In this document: positions 55,407 through 64,000 of the stretch, in pieces | Layout: the number at the start of each line of letters is the position of its first letter | How positions within the stretch are numbered: position 1 is the stretch's first letter | Assembly (NCBI RefSeq): GCF_013359685.1 | Contig: NZ_JABFMV010000003.1 | Span: forward strand, 248,001-312,000 | Direction: 5' to 3' | DNA from: Leifsonia sp. C5G2 | GTDB lineage: Bacteria; Actinomycetota; Actinomycetes; Actinomycetales; Microbacteriaceae | Length of the DNA stretch: 64,000 nt | The notes under the pieces: generated by a model | Seen by the model: the letters and a program-made list of their open reading frames with translations, nothing else | Told to the model about the DNA's origin: nothing | The model's database searches: none | Made by a program: the position numbers and the translations under genes

Positions 55407-57953
55407 CTACTCGCGGATGGTGGCGCCGAACAGATCGCCGGCCCGGGCGGCGCCGGCGAGCTTGGCCTCGCTCGCCTCCGCCGCGGTGAGGGTGCGGTCG
55501 AGGGCGCGGAAGCGCAGGGCGAAGGTGAGGCTCTTGCGCCCCTCCGGAAGCCCCGGGCCGCGGTAGTCGTCGACGAGCCGGATGTGCTCCAGCAGCTCGC
55601 CGGCGCCCTCCCGGACCGCGCGCAGCACGTCGCCGGCCGGTGCGTCCTCGGGGACGACGAGCGAGAGGTCCTGCGTCGCCGCAGGGAAGCCCGCGATCGC
55701 CCCGGCGACGATGTCGGCGGGAGCGACGGCGATGAGTGCGTCGAGGTCGAGCTCGAACACCGCGACGACGCGCGGGAGGTCGAACTCGTGCGCGAGCGCG
55801 GGCAGCAGTTCGCCGGCGTAGCCGACCGGGACCGCCGAGCCGTCGGCGGCGCGCGCGACGAGCTCTGCCGTGCGCCCCGGATGCAGCGCCTGGTGCGACG
55901 ACTGGACGACGTCGACCGTCACGCCGACCGCCGCGGCCGTCTGCCGCACCATGTCGAGTACGTCGACGAGTCCTGCCGGCGCGGCGGGCATCCCGGGCTG
56001 CTTCTCGACGGCGTCGCCGACCACCAGGCCCGCGAGGTGCCGCGGCTGGGCGGGGATGCCGGCGTTCAGGCCCGCGAGCACGTCGTCGCCGGGGAGCGCA
56101 GCGCCGGGCGGCAGCGTCTCGCTGCCGATCGGGCCCTCGCCCGGACGGAACACCGTGCCCAGCTCGTACACGCGCAGGTCGACCAGGCCACGGGCGAGGT
56201 TGCGCTTCGCTGCGTCGATCAGGCCGGGGAGGAGCGAGGCGCGCAGGTAGGGGGCCGTCGCGTCCAGAGCGTTCGCCAGCCGCACCGCGGGAACCGCCGC
56301 ACCCGCCTCCGCGGTGCCGAACAGGTCGTTCTGTGCCTCGCCGACGAACGGGAAGGACAGCACCTCCGTCGCGCCGTTGTCGGCCAGGATCTGCGCGACA
56401 CTGCGGCGCAGCCGCTGCTCGCGGGTCAGGCCGCGGCCGGGAGGCGCGACGGGCAGCACCGACGGGATGCGGTCGTAGCCCACGATGCGGGCCACCTCCT
56501 CCGCCAGGTCCGACTTGTCGCGCAGGTCGGGGCGCCACGTCGGGGGCGCGACGAGCAGGCCGCCGCCGGTCGCGGTGACCCGGCCGCCGATCTCCGCCAG
56601 CGCGCCGCGGATCTCGTCGTCGGTGAAGTCGACGCCGATGAGCGAGGCGATGTAGCCGTCGGGCAGGCGGATGGGCTCCGCCGCCACCGAGGCGTCGAGC
56701 AGCGAGCCGAGGTCGTCGGCGTGGCCGCCCGCGAGCTGCTCGAGCAGCTGCACGACGCGTGCCGCCGCGGCGACCGCGACCTGCGGATCCACCCCGCGCT
56801 CGAAGCGCTTGGAGGCCTCGCTCGGCAGCTTGTGGCGACGTGCGGTGCGGGCGATCGACACCGGGTCGAAGTTGGCCGCCTCGATGAGCACGTTGCGGGT
56901 GCCTGCGCCGATCTCGGTGGAGGCGCCGCCCATGACGCCGGCGAGGCCGATCGCGCCGGAGCCGTCGGCGATCACGAGGTCTTCCGGGTCGAGCTTCCTG
57001 GTCTGGTCGTCGAGCGTGACCAGGGTCTCCCCCGGCGCCGCGCGGCGCACCACGATGCCGCCCGAGAGCTTGTCGAGGTCGTAGCCGTGGATGGGCTGCC
57101 CCAGCTCGAGCATGACGTAGTTGGTGATGTCGACGATGAGCGAGATCGAGCGGATGCCGGCGAGCTTCAGCCGCGCGATCATCCACGCGGGCGTCGGGCG
57201 GGTGCCGTCGACGTCGCGGACCACGCGCGTCACGAAGACGCTCGCGCCGACGCGCCCGCGGATGGGCGCGGTGTCCTCGATCGTGACGCTGAACCCGCTG
57301 GCGTGCTCGGCGGCGGCGCTCACCGGCACCGCGTCGGCCGGGTCGCGGAAGGCCGCGCCCGTCGCGTGGGAGTACTCGCGGGCGATGCCGCGGATGGAGA
57401 ACGCGTAGCCGCGGTCGGGCGTGACGTTGACCTCCACCGCCGCGTCGTCGAGCCCGAGCAGGGCCACGGCGTCGGCGCCGACCTCCGGGTCGAGCCCGAG
57501 CGTGGTCAGGCGCAGGATGCCGTCGTGGTCCTCGCCGAGGCCGAGCTCGCGCGCCGAGGCGATCATGCCGTCGGAGATGTGGCCGTAGGTCTTGCGGGCC
57601 GCGATCGGGAAGGGTCCGGGCAGCACGGCGCCCGGCAGCGTCACGACGACCTTGTCGCCGGGGAAGAAGTTGCGCGCGCCGCAGACGATGCCGCGCACGT
57701 CGGCGCCGCCGTCGGCCGCGGCCTGCCCCTCGGGCGCCACGCGCACCTGGCACCAGCGGATGGTCTTGCCGTTGCTCTGCGGCTCCTCGACGAACTCCAG
57801 CACCTGGCCGACGACGATCGGCCCGGACAGGTCGAAGGTGTGGATGTCCTCCTCCTCGAGCCCGACGGAGACGAGGGCGGCGTGCACCTCCTCCGGCGTC
57901 GTTCCGGGCTCCAGGTCGACGAACTCGCCGAGCCAACTCAGGGGGACGCGCAT
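55407..57953 (-). CDS. pheT: Phenylalanyl-tRNA synthetase beta subunit
   Basis: An 848-residue subunit. MRVPLSWLGEFVDLEPGTTPEEV opens the family; an EMAP-like tRNA-binding domain (IVVGQVLEFVEEP, about 42-155), B3/B4 editing domain with ISLIVDITNYVMLELGQPIHGYD, B5, and a C-terminal ferredoxin-fold anticodon-binding domain (FPAATQDLSLVVPEDAPAGDVL) follow in the normal order. Its ATG shares a base with the pheS stop (TGATG). Confidence 0.97.
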   Translation of the reverse strand: MRVPLSWLGEFVDLEPGTTPEEVHAALVSVGLEEEDIHTFDLSGPIVVGQVLEFVEEPQSNGKTIRWCQVRVAPEGQAAADGGADVRGIVCGARNFFPGDKVVVTLPGAVLPGPFPIAARKTYGHISDGMIASARELGLGEDHDGILRLTTLGLDPEVGADAVALLGLDDAAVEVNVTPDRGYAFSIRGIAREYSHATGAAFRDPADAVPVSAAAEHASGFSVTIEDTAPIRGRVGASVFVTRVVRDVDGTRPTPAWMIARLKLAGIRSISLIVDITNYVMLELGQPIHGYDLDKLSGGIVVRRAAPGETLVTLDDQTRKLDPEDLVIADGSGAIGLAGVMGGASTEIGAGTRNVLIEAANFDPVSIARTARRHKLPSEASKRFERGVDPQVAVAAAARVVQLLEQLAGGHADDLGSLLDASVAAEPIRLPDGYIASLIGVDFTDDEIRGALAEIGGRVTATGGGLLVAPPTWRPDLRDKSDLAEEVARIVGYDRIPSVLPVAPPGRGLTREQRLRRSVAQILADNGATEVLSFPFVGEAQNDLFGTAEAGAAVPAVRLANALDATAPYLRASLLPGLIDAAKRNLARGLVDLRVYELGTVFRPGEGPIGSETLPPGAALPGDDVLAGLNAGIPAQPRHLAGLVVGDAVEKQPGMPAAPAGLVDVLDMVRQTAAAVGVTVDVVQSSHQALHPGRTAELVARAADGSAVPVGYAGELLPALAHEFDLPRVVAVFELDLDALIAVAPADIVAGAIAGFPAATQDLSLVVPEDAPAGDVLRAVREGAGELLEHIRLVDDYRGPGLPEGRKSLTFALRFRALDRTLTAAEASEAKLAGAARAGDLFGATIRE

Positions 57954-58999
57954 CAGACCACCATTCCGAACTGCTGGGAGAACCGGACATCGCCCTCGGC
58001 CATGTCGCGCATGTCTTTGACGTCGTTGCGGAACATCAGGGCCCGCTCCACGCCCATCCCGAAGGCGAAGCCCGAGTACACGTCGGGGTCGATGCCGGCC
58101 GCGCGCAGCACATTGGGGTTGACCATGCCGCAGCCGCCCCACTCGATCCAGCGCGCGCCGCCCTTGAAGGTCGGGTGCCAGAGGTCGAGCTCGGCGCTCG
58201 GCTCGGTGAACGGGAAGTAGTTGGGCCGCAGGCGCACGCGCGCCTCCTCGCCGAACAGGGTCTTGACGAAGTGGTCGAGCGTGCCGCGCAGGTGCGCCAT
58301 CGTCAGGCCCTTGTCGACGGCGATGCCCTCGGTCTGGGTGAAGACCGGGAGGTGGGTCGCGTCGAACTCGTCGGTGCGGAAGACACGACCCGGCGCGATG
58401 CGGTAGACCGGCGGCTCGTCGGTCAGGAGGGCGCGGAGCTGCACGGGCGAGGTGTGGGTGCGGAGCACCAGGTGCGCGTCGGTGGGCTCCACGAAGAACG
58501 TGTCCTGCATCGCGCGCGCCGGGTGGTCGGCGTCGAAGTTGAGGGCGTCGAAGTTGTACCACTCGCTCTCGAGCTCGGGGCCCTCGGCGAGCTCCCAGCC
58601 CATGCCGATGAAGACGTCGGCGATGCGCTCCTGCAGCAGGCTGAGCGGGTGACGCGCACCGGGGGTCCAGCGCGAGGGCAGGGCGGTGACGTCGAGCGTC
58701 TCCGCGGCGAGCTGAGCCGCCTGCTCCTGCTCCGCGATCTGCGCCTCCTTGGCCGTGAACGCCTGGTTCACGCGCGCGCGGGCGCCGCCGACGAGCTTGC
58801 CTGCCGCGGCCTTCTGGTCGCCGGGGAGCGACCGGATGCTCGCGTTCAGGCGCGCAAGGGGCGAGCCCTCCGCCGTGTGGTCGTGGCGCACCGTCTTGAG
58901 GGCCGCCGAGTCGCTCGCGGCGTCGATCGCGGCGAGCGCCGCCGAGACGGCCGCTTCGACCGCGGATTCGGTGATCTCCGTGGTATCTGACACGGTCAC
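57953..58999 (-). CDS. pheS: Phenylalanyl-tRNA synthetase alpha subunit
   Basis: A 348-residue class II catalytic subunit. The N-terminal coiled coil (about 1-100) binds tRNA; MGWELAEGPELESEWYNFDALN, ARAMQDTFFVE (motif 2 region) and GFAFGMGVERALMFRNDVKDMRD (motif 3) are present. It forms the alpha2-beta2 enzyme with PheT. The gene lies downstream of the SpoU-type methyltransferase, as in other actinobacteria. Confidence 0.97.
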   Translation of the reverse strand: MTVSDTTEITESAVEAAVSAALAAIDAASDSAALKTVRHDHTAEGSPLARLNASIRSLPGDQKAAAGKLVGGARARVNQAFTAKEAQIAEQEQAAQLAAETLDVTALPSRWTPGARHPLSLLQERIADVFIGMGWELAEGPELESEWYNFDALNFDADHPARAMQDTFFVEPTDAHLVLRTHTSPVQLRALLTDEPPVYRIAPGRVFRTDEFDATHLPVFTQTEGIAVDKGLTMAHLRGTLDHFVKTLFGEEARVRLRPNYFPFTEPSAELDLWHPTFKGGARWIEWGGCGMVNPNVLRAAGIDPDVYSGFAFGMGVERALMFRNDVKDMRDMAEGDVRFSQQFGMVV

Positions 59000-59040
59000 C
59001 CAGTCTAGTCGGCGCGCTCTCCCTCACTCCGCCCGGTCCG

Positions 59041-59100
59041 GCGAGGTGCTCGTCGTTGCTGTCGACACGCCGCGCGAGGCAGCGACGACGAGCACCTCGC
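59041..59100 (-). terminator. 60-base hairpin after the rRNA methyltransferase gene
   Basis: Arms of 21 bases (59041-59061 and 59080-59100; 20 matching, one G-T) around an 18-base loop, starting 3 bases after the methyltransferase stop. It separates that gene from pheS, so pheST probably has its own promoter in 59000-59040 or reads through. Confidence 0.75.
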
Positions 59101-59102
59101 GG

Positions 59103-59903
59103 TCAGGAGCGCTGCGCAAAGGCCGATTCGTAGAGGCAGACGGAGGCGGCGGTGGCGAGGTTCATCGACTCCGCGCGGCCGTAGATGGGGACCGTGACCA
59201 CACGGTCGACCAGGTCGAGCAGCTCGTCGGCGAGCCCGTGCGCCTCGTTGCCGAACACCCAGGCCGTCGGCCGGGAGAGCTCGCCGTCGCGGCGGGCGGC
59301 GAGCAGGTCCTCGCCCTTGATGTCGGCGGCGAGCACCTGCAGTCCGGCCGCATGGGCGCGGCCGACGACGTCGGCGAGGCCTGCGCCGACGGCGACCGGC
59401 ACGTGGAACAGGGACCCGGTGGTCGAGCGGACCACCTTCGGGTTGTAGAGATCGACGGTGCGCCCGGTCAGGATGACGGCGTCGGCGCCCGCGGAGTCGG
59501 CTGCACGGATGATCGTGCCCGCGTTGCCCGGGTCGCGCACCTCCTCCAGCACCGCCACGAGCTTCGGGGAGCCGGTGAGGATGTCGCGGATCGAGGTCGG
59601 GAACTGCCGCGCGACCGCGACGAAGCCCTGCGGCGTGACGGTGTCGGCCATGGCGACCAGCACGTGCTCGGTGACGAACTCGACCTCGATGCCGGCGTCG
59701 GCCGCGGCGCGCGCGATGTCGGGGTACCGCTCCAGCGCGGTGGGGGTGGCGAAGAGGTCGACGAGCAGCTCCGGGCGGAAGCCGAGCGCCTCCTCGACGG
59801 CCTGCGGCCCCTCCAGGAGGAAGAGCCCCGTCTCCGCGCGGGCGGGACGCTTGGCGAGCTTGGCGACGGCCCTGACGCGCGGCGAGCGCGGGTTGTCCAG
59901 CAT
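59103..59903 (-). CDS. SpoU/TrmH-family RNA 2'-O-methyltransferase (TsnR-like)
   Basis: A 266-residue SPOUT enzyme. An N-terminal L30-like substrate-binding domain (VRAVAKLAKRPARAETGLFLLEGPQAVEEAL) precedes the knotted methyltransferase with VLEEVRDPGNAGTIIRAADSAGADAVIL (motif 1), AWVFGNEAHGLADELLDL (motif 2) and VPIYGRAESMNLATAASVCLYE (motif 3). It likely methylates 23S rRNA. The rplT - tsnR-like - pheST order is conserved in actinobacteria; here other genes are inserted before it. Confidence 0.93.
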   Translation of the reverse strand: MLDNPRSPRVRAVAKLAKRPARAETGLFLLEGPQAVEEALGFRPELLVDLFATPTALERYPDIARAAADAGIEVEFVTEHVLVAMADTVTPQGFVAVARQFPTSIRDILTGSPKLVAVLEEVRDPGNAGTIIRAADSAGADAVILTGRTVDLYNPKVVRSTTGSLFHVPVAVGAGLADVVGRAHAAGLQVLAADIKGEDLLAARRDGELSRPTAWVFGNEAHGLADELLDLVDRVVTVPIYGRAESMNLATAASVCLYESAFAQRS

Positions 59904-59977
59904 GGCACCAGCTTAGGGGCGATGAACCGTGCGGCTCCGCGTCTCGTGATGAACACGAGACCAGAGGAGGTCGAACG

Positions 59978-60370
59978 ATGAGGACATGGATGAGGACGGC
60001 GTGGATCGCCGGCGGCGCGGCGGTCGCACTGGGGCTCGGCACGGCGGCCGCGGTCGCGGCGACGGGCGGCGGCGAGGGCGCGGACGACGGTCCTCGCATC
60101 GTGCAGAGCAGCATCCCGGCCGTGGTCGACCGCACCCCGCGCCCAACCCCGAGCGACCTGCCGAGCACGGTACCGGTCGCACCGCCCACCACCCACGACT
60201 TCGGGGAGGACCACGGCGCGGACGCCCCGGCTACCCACGACGTCGGCGACGACCACGGGGTGGACGACCCGGCCACGCACGACCTGAGCGACGACCACGG
60301 CGCGGACGACCCGGCCACGCACGACGTCGGCGACGACCACGGCTCTGGCGGCCACGGCGCCGACGACTGA
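59978..60370 (+). CDS. Exported protein with His/Asp-rich 14-residue repeats
   Basis: A 130-residue protein with a signal-like N-terminus (IAGGAAVALGLGTAAAVAATG, about 10-30). After a Pro/Thr-rich linker, four 14-residue repeats follow (THDFGEDHGADAPA and variants THDVGDDHGVDDPA, THDLSDDHGADDPA), ending in a Gly/His/Asp tail. The alternating His-Asp pairs suggest divalent-metal (Zn/Ca/Cu) binding at the cell surface. GAGGAGG stands 7 bases before the ATG. No family recognised; part of an insertion between rplT and the methyltransferase gene. Confidence 0.72.
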   Translation: MRTWMRTAWIAGGAAVALGLGTAAAVAATGGGEGADDGPRIVQSSIPAVVDRTPRPTPSDLPSTVPVAPPTTHDFGEDHGADAPATHDVGDDHGVDDPATHDLSDDHGADDPATHDVGDDHGSGGHGADD

Positions 60371-60373
60371 GCG

Positions 60374-60952
60374 CTACTCCCCCGCCGCGAGCCCGCGGAC
60401 GAGCAGGTCGAGCAGCCGTCCGGTCTGCCCGGGGTCGGCGCTGTTCGCGGTGGTCAGGAACACCCCGATCATCGCGGCGGTGACGTCGTCCGCCGCCATC
60501 CCCTCTCGGAACACGCCCTGCTCCGCGCCCGCCGCGAGGATGAGGCCGACCGCTTCGTTGACGCGGCGGCGCGTGTCCGCCGACTCCGCGGCCGACCGGA
60601 TCGCGCCCGCCCGCACCGACTCCGCCATCCCGCGCTTGGTCGCGATGAACCCGGCGTAGGTATCCAGGAAGGCGCGGAGGGCCGCATCCGGCGTGTGCCG
60701 GGCGAGCAGGTCGGGCACGGTCGCGAGCACCGCATCCAGTTCGCTGGCGTACACCGCCGCGACCAGCTCCTCCCGGGTCGGGAAGTTGCGGTACAGCGTC
60801 CCGATGCCGACCCCGGCCGAGCGCGCGATCGCCTCCAGCGACGCGTCCTCGCCCGCCGCGGTGAACGCGGTGCGCGCGGCGTCGAGGATCGCGGCGCGGT
60901 TGCGCGCGGCATCGGCGCGCGGGCGCCGCGCGGCGCGGGTGACGTCGGACAA
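60374..60952 (-). CDS. TetR-family regulator divergent from an aldo/keto reductase
   Basis: A 192-residue TetR repressor starting at a TTG. The HTH reads EDASLEAIARSAGVGIGTLYRNFPTREELVAAVY (about 34-67), a textbook TetR DNA-binding domain. The C-terminal part (TYAGFIATKRGMAESVRAGAI) resembles SbtR-like regulators. A GGAGG/CCTCC palindrome covers its start region and another lies before the divergent reductase gene. It probably represses both genes. The stop lies 3 bases beyond the convergent exported-protein gene. Confidence 0.9.
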   Translation of the reverse strand: MSDVTRAARRPRADAARNRAAILDAARTAFTAAGEDASLEAIARSAGVGIGTLYRNFPTREELVAAVYASELDAVLATVPDLLARHTPDAALRAFLDTYAGFIATKRGMAESVRAGAIRSAAESADTRRRVNEAVGLILAAGAEQGVFREGMAADDVTAAMIGVFLTTANSADPGQTGRLLDLLVRGLAAGE

Positions 60953-60989
60953 AGTGGAGGCACCTCCGGTTAAGTGCTACGGTCACAAG

Positions 60990-61007
60990 AGCGGAGGCTC
61001 CTCCGCT
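60990..61007. promoter_or_regulatory. TetR operator between regulator and aldo/keto reductase
   Basis: AGCGGAGG-CT-CCTCCGCT is a perfect 18-base palindrome, 23 bases before the reductase ATG. A related GGAGG-CA-CCTCC element lies about 30 bases away at the regulator start. AGCGGAGG-type sites are common for TetR regulators in Microbacteriaceae. Confidence 0.72.
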
Positions 61008-61030
61008 TCAGCCTCATTCTAGGAGGGGAT

Positions 61031-61918
61031 ATGACCGGAACCATCACCCGACCCGGCGGAACGGCCCAGCTCGGCACGCGCACCGTCTCGCGCGTCGGCT
61101 ACGGCGCCATGGCGCTCGAGCGCTTCGAGTACGATCCTGAGGCCGCCGTCGCGCTGCTCCGTCGCGCCGCCGAACTCGGCATCGACCACATCGACACCGC
61201 CGACTTCTACGGCCGGAGCGTCTCCAACGACCTGATCCGCCGCGCGTTCGGAAGCGACGAGGCGGTCACGGTCGTCACCAAGGTCGGCGCCGTCCGGGTC
61301 GAGGGCGGCACGTTCCCGCTCGCGCTCGAGCAGCGCCCGGAGCAGCTGCGCGAGCAGGTGCACGCCAACCTGCGCTCGCTCGGCCGCGACCGGCTGGACG
61401 TGGTCAACCTGCGCCGGCCGGAGGTCGGGCCGGGCATCACCGTCCCCGACGACGAGCTGGTGGACCTCGACGACCAGTTGGCCGAGCTCGTCGCCCTGCG
61501 CGACGAGGGCACCATCGGCGCGATCGGGCTCAGCGCCGTCCGCCACGCCACCGTCCAGCGCGCCCTCCCCGCGGGCATCGTGTGCGTGCAGAACGCATTC
61601 TCGGTGCTCTCCCGCGAGTTCGAGGACGCGCTCGCGCTGTGCCTGGCCGAGGGCGTCGCGTGGGTGCCGTATTTCCCGCTCGGGAGCGGGTTCCCGCAGC
61701 TGCCCAGCGTCACGGAGGACCCGGTGGTCCAAAGCGTCGCCTCGGAACTCGGCGTGACGCCGGCCCAGGTCGGACTGGCGTGGCTGATCGGTCACGCCCC
61801 GAACATCCTGCTCATCCCCGGCACCGGCAGCATCCCGCACCTGGAGGAGAACGCGGCGGCCGGCGGCGTCTCACTCACTGCGGAGCAGCGGGAGCGTCTG
61901 GACGCGATCGCCGCCTAG
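61031..61918 (+). CDS. Aldo/keto reductase
   Basis: A 295-residue NADPH-dependent oxidoreductase of the AKR superfamily. GIDHIDTADFYGRSVSNDLIRRAF holds the catalytic Asp and Tyr, VVTKVGAV the Lys, and NLRSLGRDRLDVVNLRRPE is where the usual His pair would be; here the block reads NLRRPEVG, so the catalytic His appears replaced by Arg, an atypical site. GLSAVRHATVQRAL and PGTGSIPHLEENAAA (cofactor end) are present. AGGAGG lies 4 bases before the ATG. It is probably controlled by the divergent TetR regulator. Confidence 0.9.
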   Translation: MTGTITRPGGTAQLGTRTVSRVGYGAMALERFEYDPEAAVALLRRAAELGIDHIDTADFYGRSVSNDLIRRAFGSDEAVTVVTKVGAVRVEGGTFPLALEQRPEQLREQVHANLRSLGRDRLDVVNLRRPEVGPGITVPDDELVDLDDQLAELVALRDEGTIGAIGLSAVRHATVQRALPAGIVCVQNAFSVLSREFEDALALCLAEGVAWVPYFPLGSGFPQLPSVTEDPVVQSVASELGVTPAQVGLAWLIGHAPNILLIPGTGSIPHLEENAAAGGVSLTAEQRERLDAIAA

Positions 61919-61937
61919 CGAGGCCGCGAGAACAGAA

Positions 61938-61971
61938 AACGGCCCGGGCGACAGCTGTCGACCGGGCCGTT
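61938..61971. terminator. Bidirectional terminator between aldo/keto reductase and rplT
   Basis: AACGGCCCGG (61938-61947) and CCGGGCCGTT (61962-61971) are perfect arms; the interior CGACAGCTGTCG is itself palindromic. AAA precedes and TT follows, so it can terminate both converging transcripts. Confidence 0.8.
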
Positions 61972-61987
61972 CACGTTGGTGGGTCGC

Positions 61988-62380
61988 TTACGCGGCGGCG
62001 TCCGCCTTCGGGGCCGAGGTGTCGGCCGGCAGCGCCTTCTTGGCGGTCTCGACGAGGGCCGCGAAGGTCGCGGGCTCGGTGACGGCCAGGTCGGCGAGGA
62101 TGCGGCGGTCGACCTCGACGCCCGCCAGGTTCAGACCCTGGATGAGGCGGTTGTAGGTGAGGCCGTTCGCACGGGACGCGGCGTTGATCCGCTGGATCCA
62201 GAGACGACGGAAGTCGCCCTTCTTCTGGCGGCGGTCGCGGTACGAGTAGACCAGCGAGTGGGTGACCTGCTCCTTGGCCTTGCGGTAGAGGCGCGACCGC
62301 TGACCGCGGTAGCCCTCGGCGCGCTCGAGGATGACCCGACGCTTCTTGTGGGCGTTGATCGCCCTCTTCACTCTTGCCAT
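61988..62380 (-). CDS. rplT: 50S ribosomal protein L20
   Basis: A 130-residue L20. [76 protein letters not shown] is the invariant basic core. Last gene of infC-rpmI-rplT, 33 bases after rpmI. The C-terminal Ala/Thr-rich tail is somewhat longer than in E. coli. Confidence 0.98.
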   Translation of the reverse strand: MARVKRAINAHKKRRVILERAEGYRGQRSRLYRKAKEQVTHSLVYSYRDRRQKKGDFRRLWIQRINAASRANGLTYNRLIQGLNLAGVEVDRRILADLAVTEPATFAALVETAKKALPADTSAPKADAAA

Positions 62381-62413
62381 TAGTCGATTCCTTCTTGAAG
62401 TACGTGTCGGGGG

Positions 62414-62607
62414 TTACTTGCCGAGCATCCGGCGGATGACCTTGGCATCCACCTCGGGCACGACCTGCTCGGCGTTCAGACGGCGCTTGCGGCTGCTGGA
62501 CTTGACCTCGAGGTTGTGGCGCATTCCGGACTGCTGCTTCATCACCTTGCCGCTGCCGGTGAGCTTGAAGCGCTTCTTGGCTCCGGAGTGGGTCTTCTGC
62601 TTGGGCA

Positions 62608-62608
<1 letters not shown>
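62414..62608 (-). CDS. rpmI: 50S ribosomal protein L35
   Basis: A 64-residue L35 with [21 protein letters not shown] and the basic C-terminal block. The ATG shares its first base with the infC stop (TAATG), so infC and rpmI are coupled. Confidence 0.98.
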
Positions 62609-63264
<656 letters not shown>

Positions 63265-63350
63265 GTTTTTCTCCTCTGATCAAGCGATGCTTCTCGGCCA
63301 CGGAAGGTCGGTGACGTTCCGGCGAAAGAGGAGGTTCCACGCACCAGCAC

Positions 63351-63376
63351 GGCCTGCGATCTTTCGATCACAGGCC
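63351..63376 (-). promoter_or_regulatory. Stable hairpin in the infC leader with GAAA tetraloop
   Basis: On the transcribed strand GGCCTGTGATC and GATCGCAGGCC (11 pairs including one G-U) enclose a GAAA tetraloop, 87 bases upstream of the infC start. Such structured 5' leaders precede infC-rpmI-rplT in many bacteria and can be bound by L20 for autoregulation. Similarity to a named leader family is not established from sequence alone. Confidence 0.55.
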
Positions 63377-63532
63377 TGGTACCGCACCCTGTCTACCCCC
63401 GCGTTCGCACGCGGTGGCGGAGTGCAACGACCCGGTAACCTGTATAGCGGTCAAGCGCGGGTGGGAGGAATCTCCACTTTCGTACCGGGACATCAAGCCC
63501 CGGAGCCTGAAGAATTCTAGCAGAGGAAAGCA

Positions 63533-63907
63533 GTGAGCGACACATCCTTCACCTTCGACGACTCCGCCGACGACGCCGACGGTGTCGCGGAGGCCACCCG
63601 CGACATCGCGGAGGTCCCCGCCGTCGAGGTGATCACCACCACCGCCGTGCACCTGATGAGCGCCGCCGCGGTCAAGACCGGCCTCGCCGACGACCCGGAG
63701 AACCAGACCGATCTGGATGAGGCGCGCAAGCTGATCGACGCCCTCGCCGGCCTCGTGACCGCGAGCGCGGCGCACGTCGGCGACCAGCACGCCCGCAGCC
63801 TGCGCGACGGCCTGCGGTCGCTGCAGCTCGCCTTCCGCGAGGCCTCGGCCATCCCGGACCCGATCGGCAAGGGACCGGGCGAGAAGTACACCGGCCCCGT
63901 CAGCTGA
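63533..63907 (+). CDS. DUF1844-family protein
   Basis: A 124-residue acidic protein, start GTG at 63533 with AGAGGAAAGCA upstream. The conserved segment VEVITTTAVHLMSAAAVKTGLADDPENQTDLDEARKLIDALAGLVTA and the C-terminal SLQLAFREASAIPDPIGKGPGEKYTGP are the DUF1844 pattern. Helical, cytoplasmic, function unknown; widely found beside infC in actinobacteria. It diverges from the infC operon over a 268-base gap. Confidence 0.88.
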   Translation: MSDTSFTFDDSADDADGVAEATRDIAEVPAVEVITTTAVHLMSAAAVKTGLADDPENQTDLDEARKLIDALAGLVTASAAHVGDQHARSLRDGLRSLQLAFREASAIPDPIGKGPGEKYTGPVS

Positions 63908-63908
63908 C

Positions 63909-64000
63909 ATGGCGTTCACGCCGCCTGCCGTGTTCACCACCCGGCCCACCCTGCAGGGAACGTTCGGGATGAGCGCGTCGACGCACTGGCTCGCCACCGG
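63909..64000 (+). CDS. Gamma-glutamyltransferase-family gene, 5' end cut by window edge
   Basis: Starts at ATG 63909, 1 base after the DUF1844 stop. The first 30 codons read MAFTPPAVFTTRPTLQGTFG then MSASTHWLAT, matching the N-terminus of actinobacterial gamma-glutamyltransferases (TRPTLQGTFGMVxSTHWLA). The nucleophilic Thr lies beyond the window. It probably hydrolyses or transfers gamma-glutamyl groups; identification rests on the N-terminal motif. Confidence 0.7.
   Translation, partial: MAFTPPAVFTTRPTLQGTFGMSASTHWLAT

Noticed and set aside
54822-58220. A 1132-codon open frame on the plus strand opposite pheT/pheS
   Set aside because: It is antisense to well-conserved genes, has no ribosome site and no family resemblance; long antisense frames are expected at this GC.
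55407-59027. Reading pheT and pheS as one 1206-codon gene
   Set aside because: pheS is in a different frame with its own conserved start and end; the extension upstream of 57953 carries no PheT similarity.

Overview
The window is chromosomal DNA of a high-GC actinobacterium, most probably a Leifsonia-like member of the Microbacteriaceae. This is inferred from the strong GC bias, frequent GTG starts, leaderless-looking starts, and the actinobacterial gene blocks infC-rpmI-rplT / pheST-argCJBDFH / tyrS-tlyA-nadK-recN-pyrG-xerD-parA-scpAB-rluB-tyrA-cmk-der. No species-level evidence was read.

Layout. Positions 1-6985 hold an L-rhamnoside uptake and catabolism operon on the minus strand: lipoprotein binding protein, two permeases, GH78 alpha-L-rhamnosidase and the start of an L-rhamnose isomerase. 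A divergent LacI-family regulator sits beside it, with two operator-like palindromes flanking the promoter. Positions 7.1-18.7 kb are ordinary accessory chromosome: small membrane proteins, thioredoxin, a PadR-UbiB pair, secreted and lipoproteins, a PHP phosphoesterase, an amino-acid permease and a TetR-MFS efflux pair.

Positions 18.8-24.6 kb are a visibly lower-GC island. It begins inside a broken ABC-transporter ATPase gene and ends at a tRNA-Pro(GGG) gene that carries an unusually long terminator hairpin. It encodes a PIN-like nuclease convergent with a tightly overlapping three-gene operon: D12-class adenine DNA methyltransferase, a ParB-type CTPase-fold/HTH protein, and a PD-(D/E)xK restriction-like nuclease. 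This is the best candidate in the window for an undescribed defence (modification-restriction) system.

Positions 24.9-28.9 kb pair a cellulose-synthase-like glycosyltransferase with a membrane-anchored GH18/chitin-binding protein. From 29.2 to 44.7 kb lies a long conserved minus-strand block for chromosome segregation, ribosome and RNA modification, nucleotide metabolism and DNA repair. Positions 44.8-48.3 kb hold accessory genes, including a SatD-family regulator with three evenly spaced operator palindromes. Positions 48.2-59.9 kb are argHFDBJC and pheTS, with a short Arg-rich leader ORF in front of argC. Positions 59.9-61.9 kb are an accessory insertion (His/Asp-repeat exported protein, TetR, aldo/keto reductase). 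Positions 62.0-63.3 kb are rplT-rpmI-infC, where infC appears to start at an AUC codon. The window ends with a DUF1844 gene and the start of a gamma-glutamyltransferase gene.

Start codons were adjusted by Shine-Dalgarno sequence, overlap with neighbours and family alignment from memory. No database search was possible.
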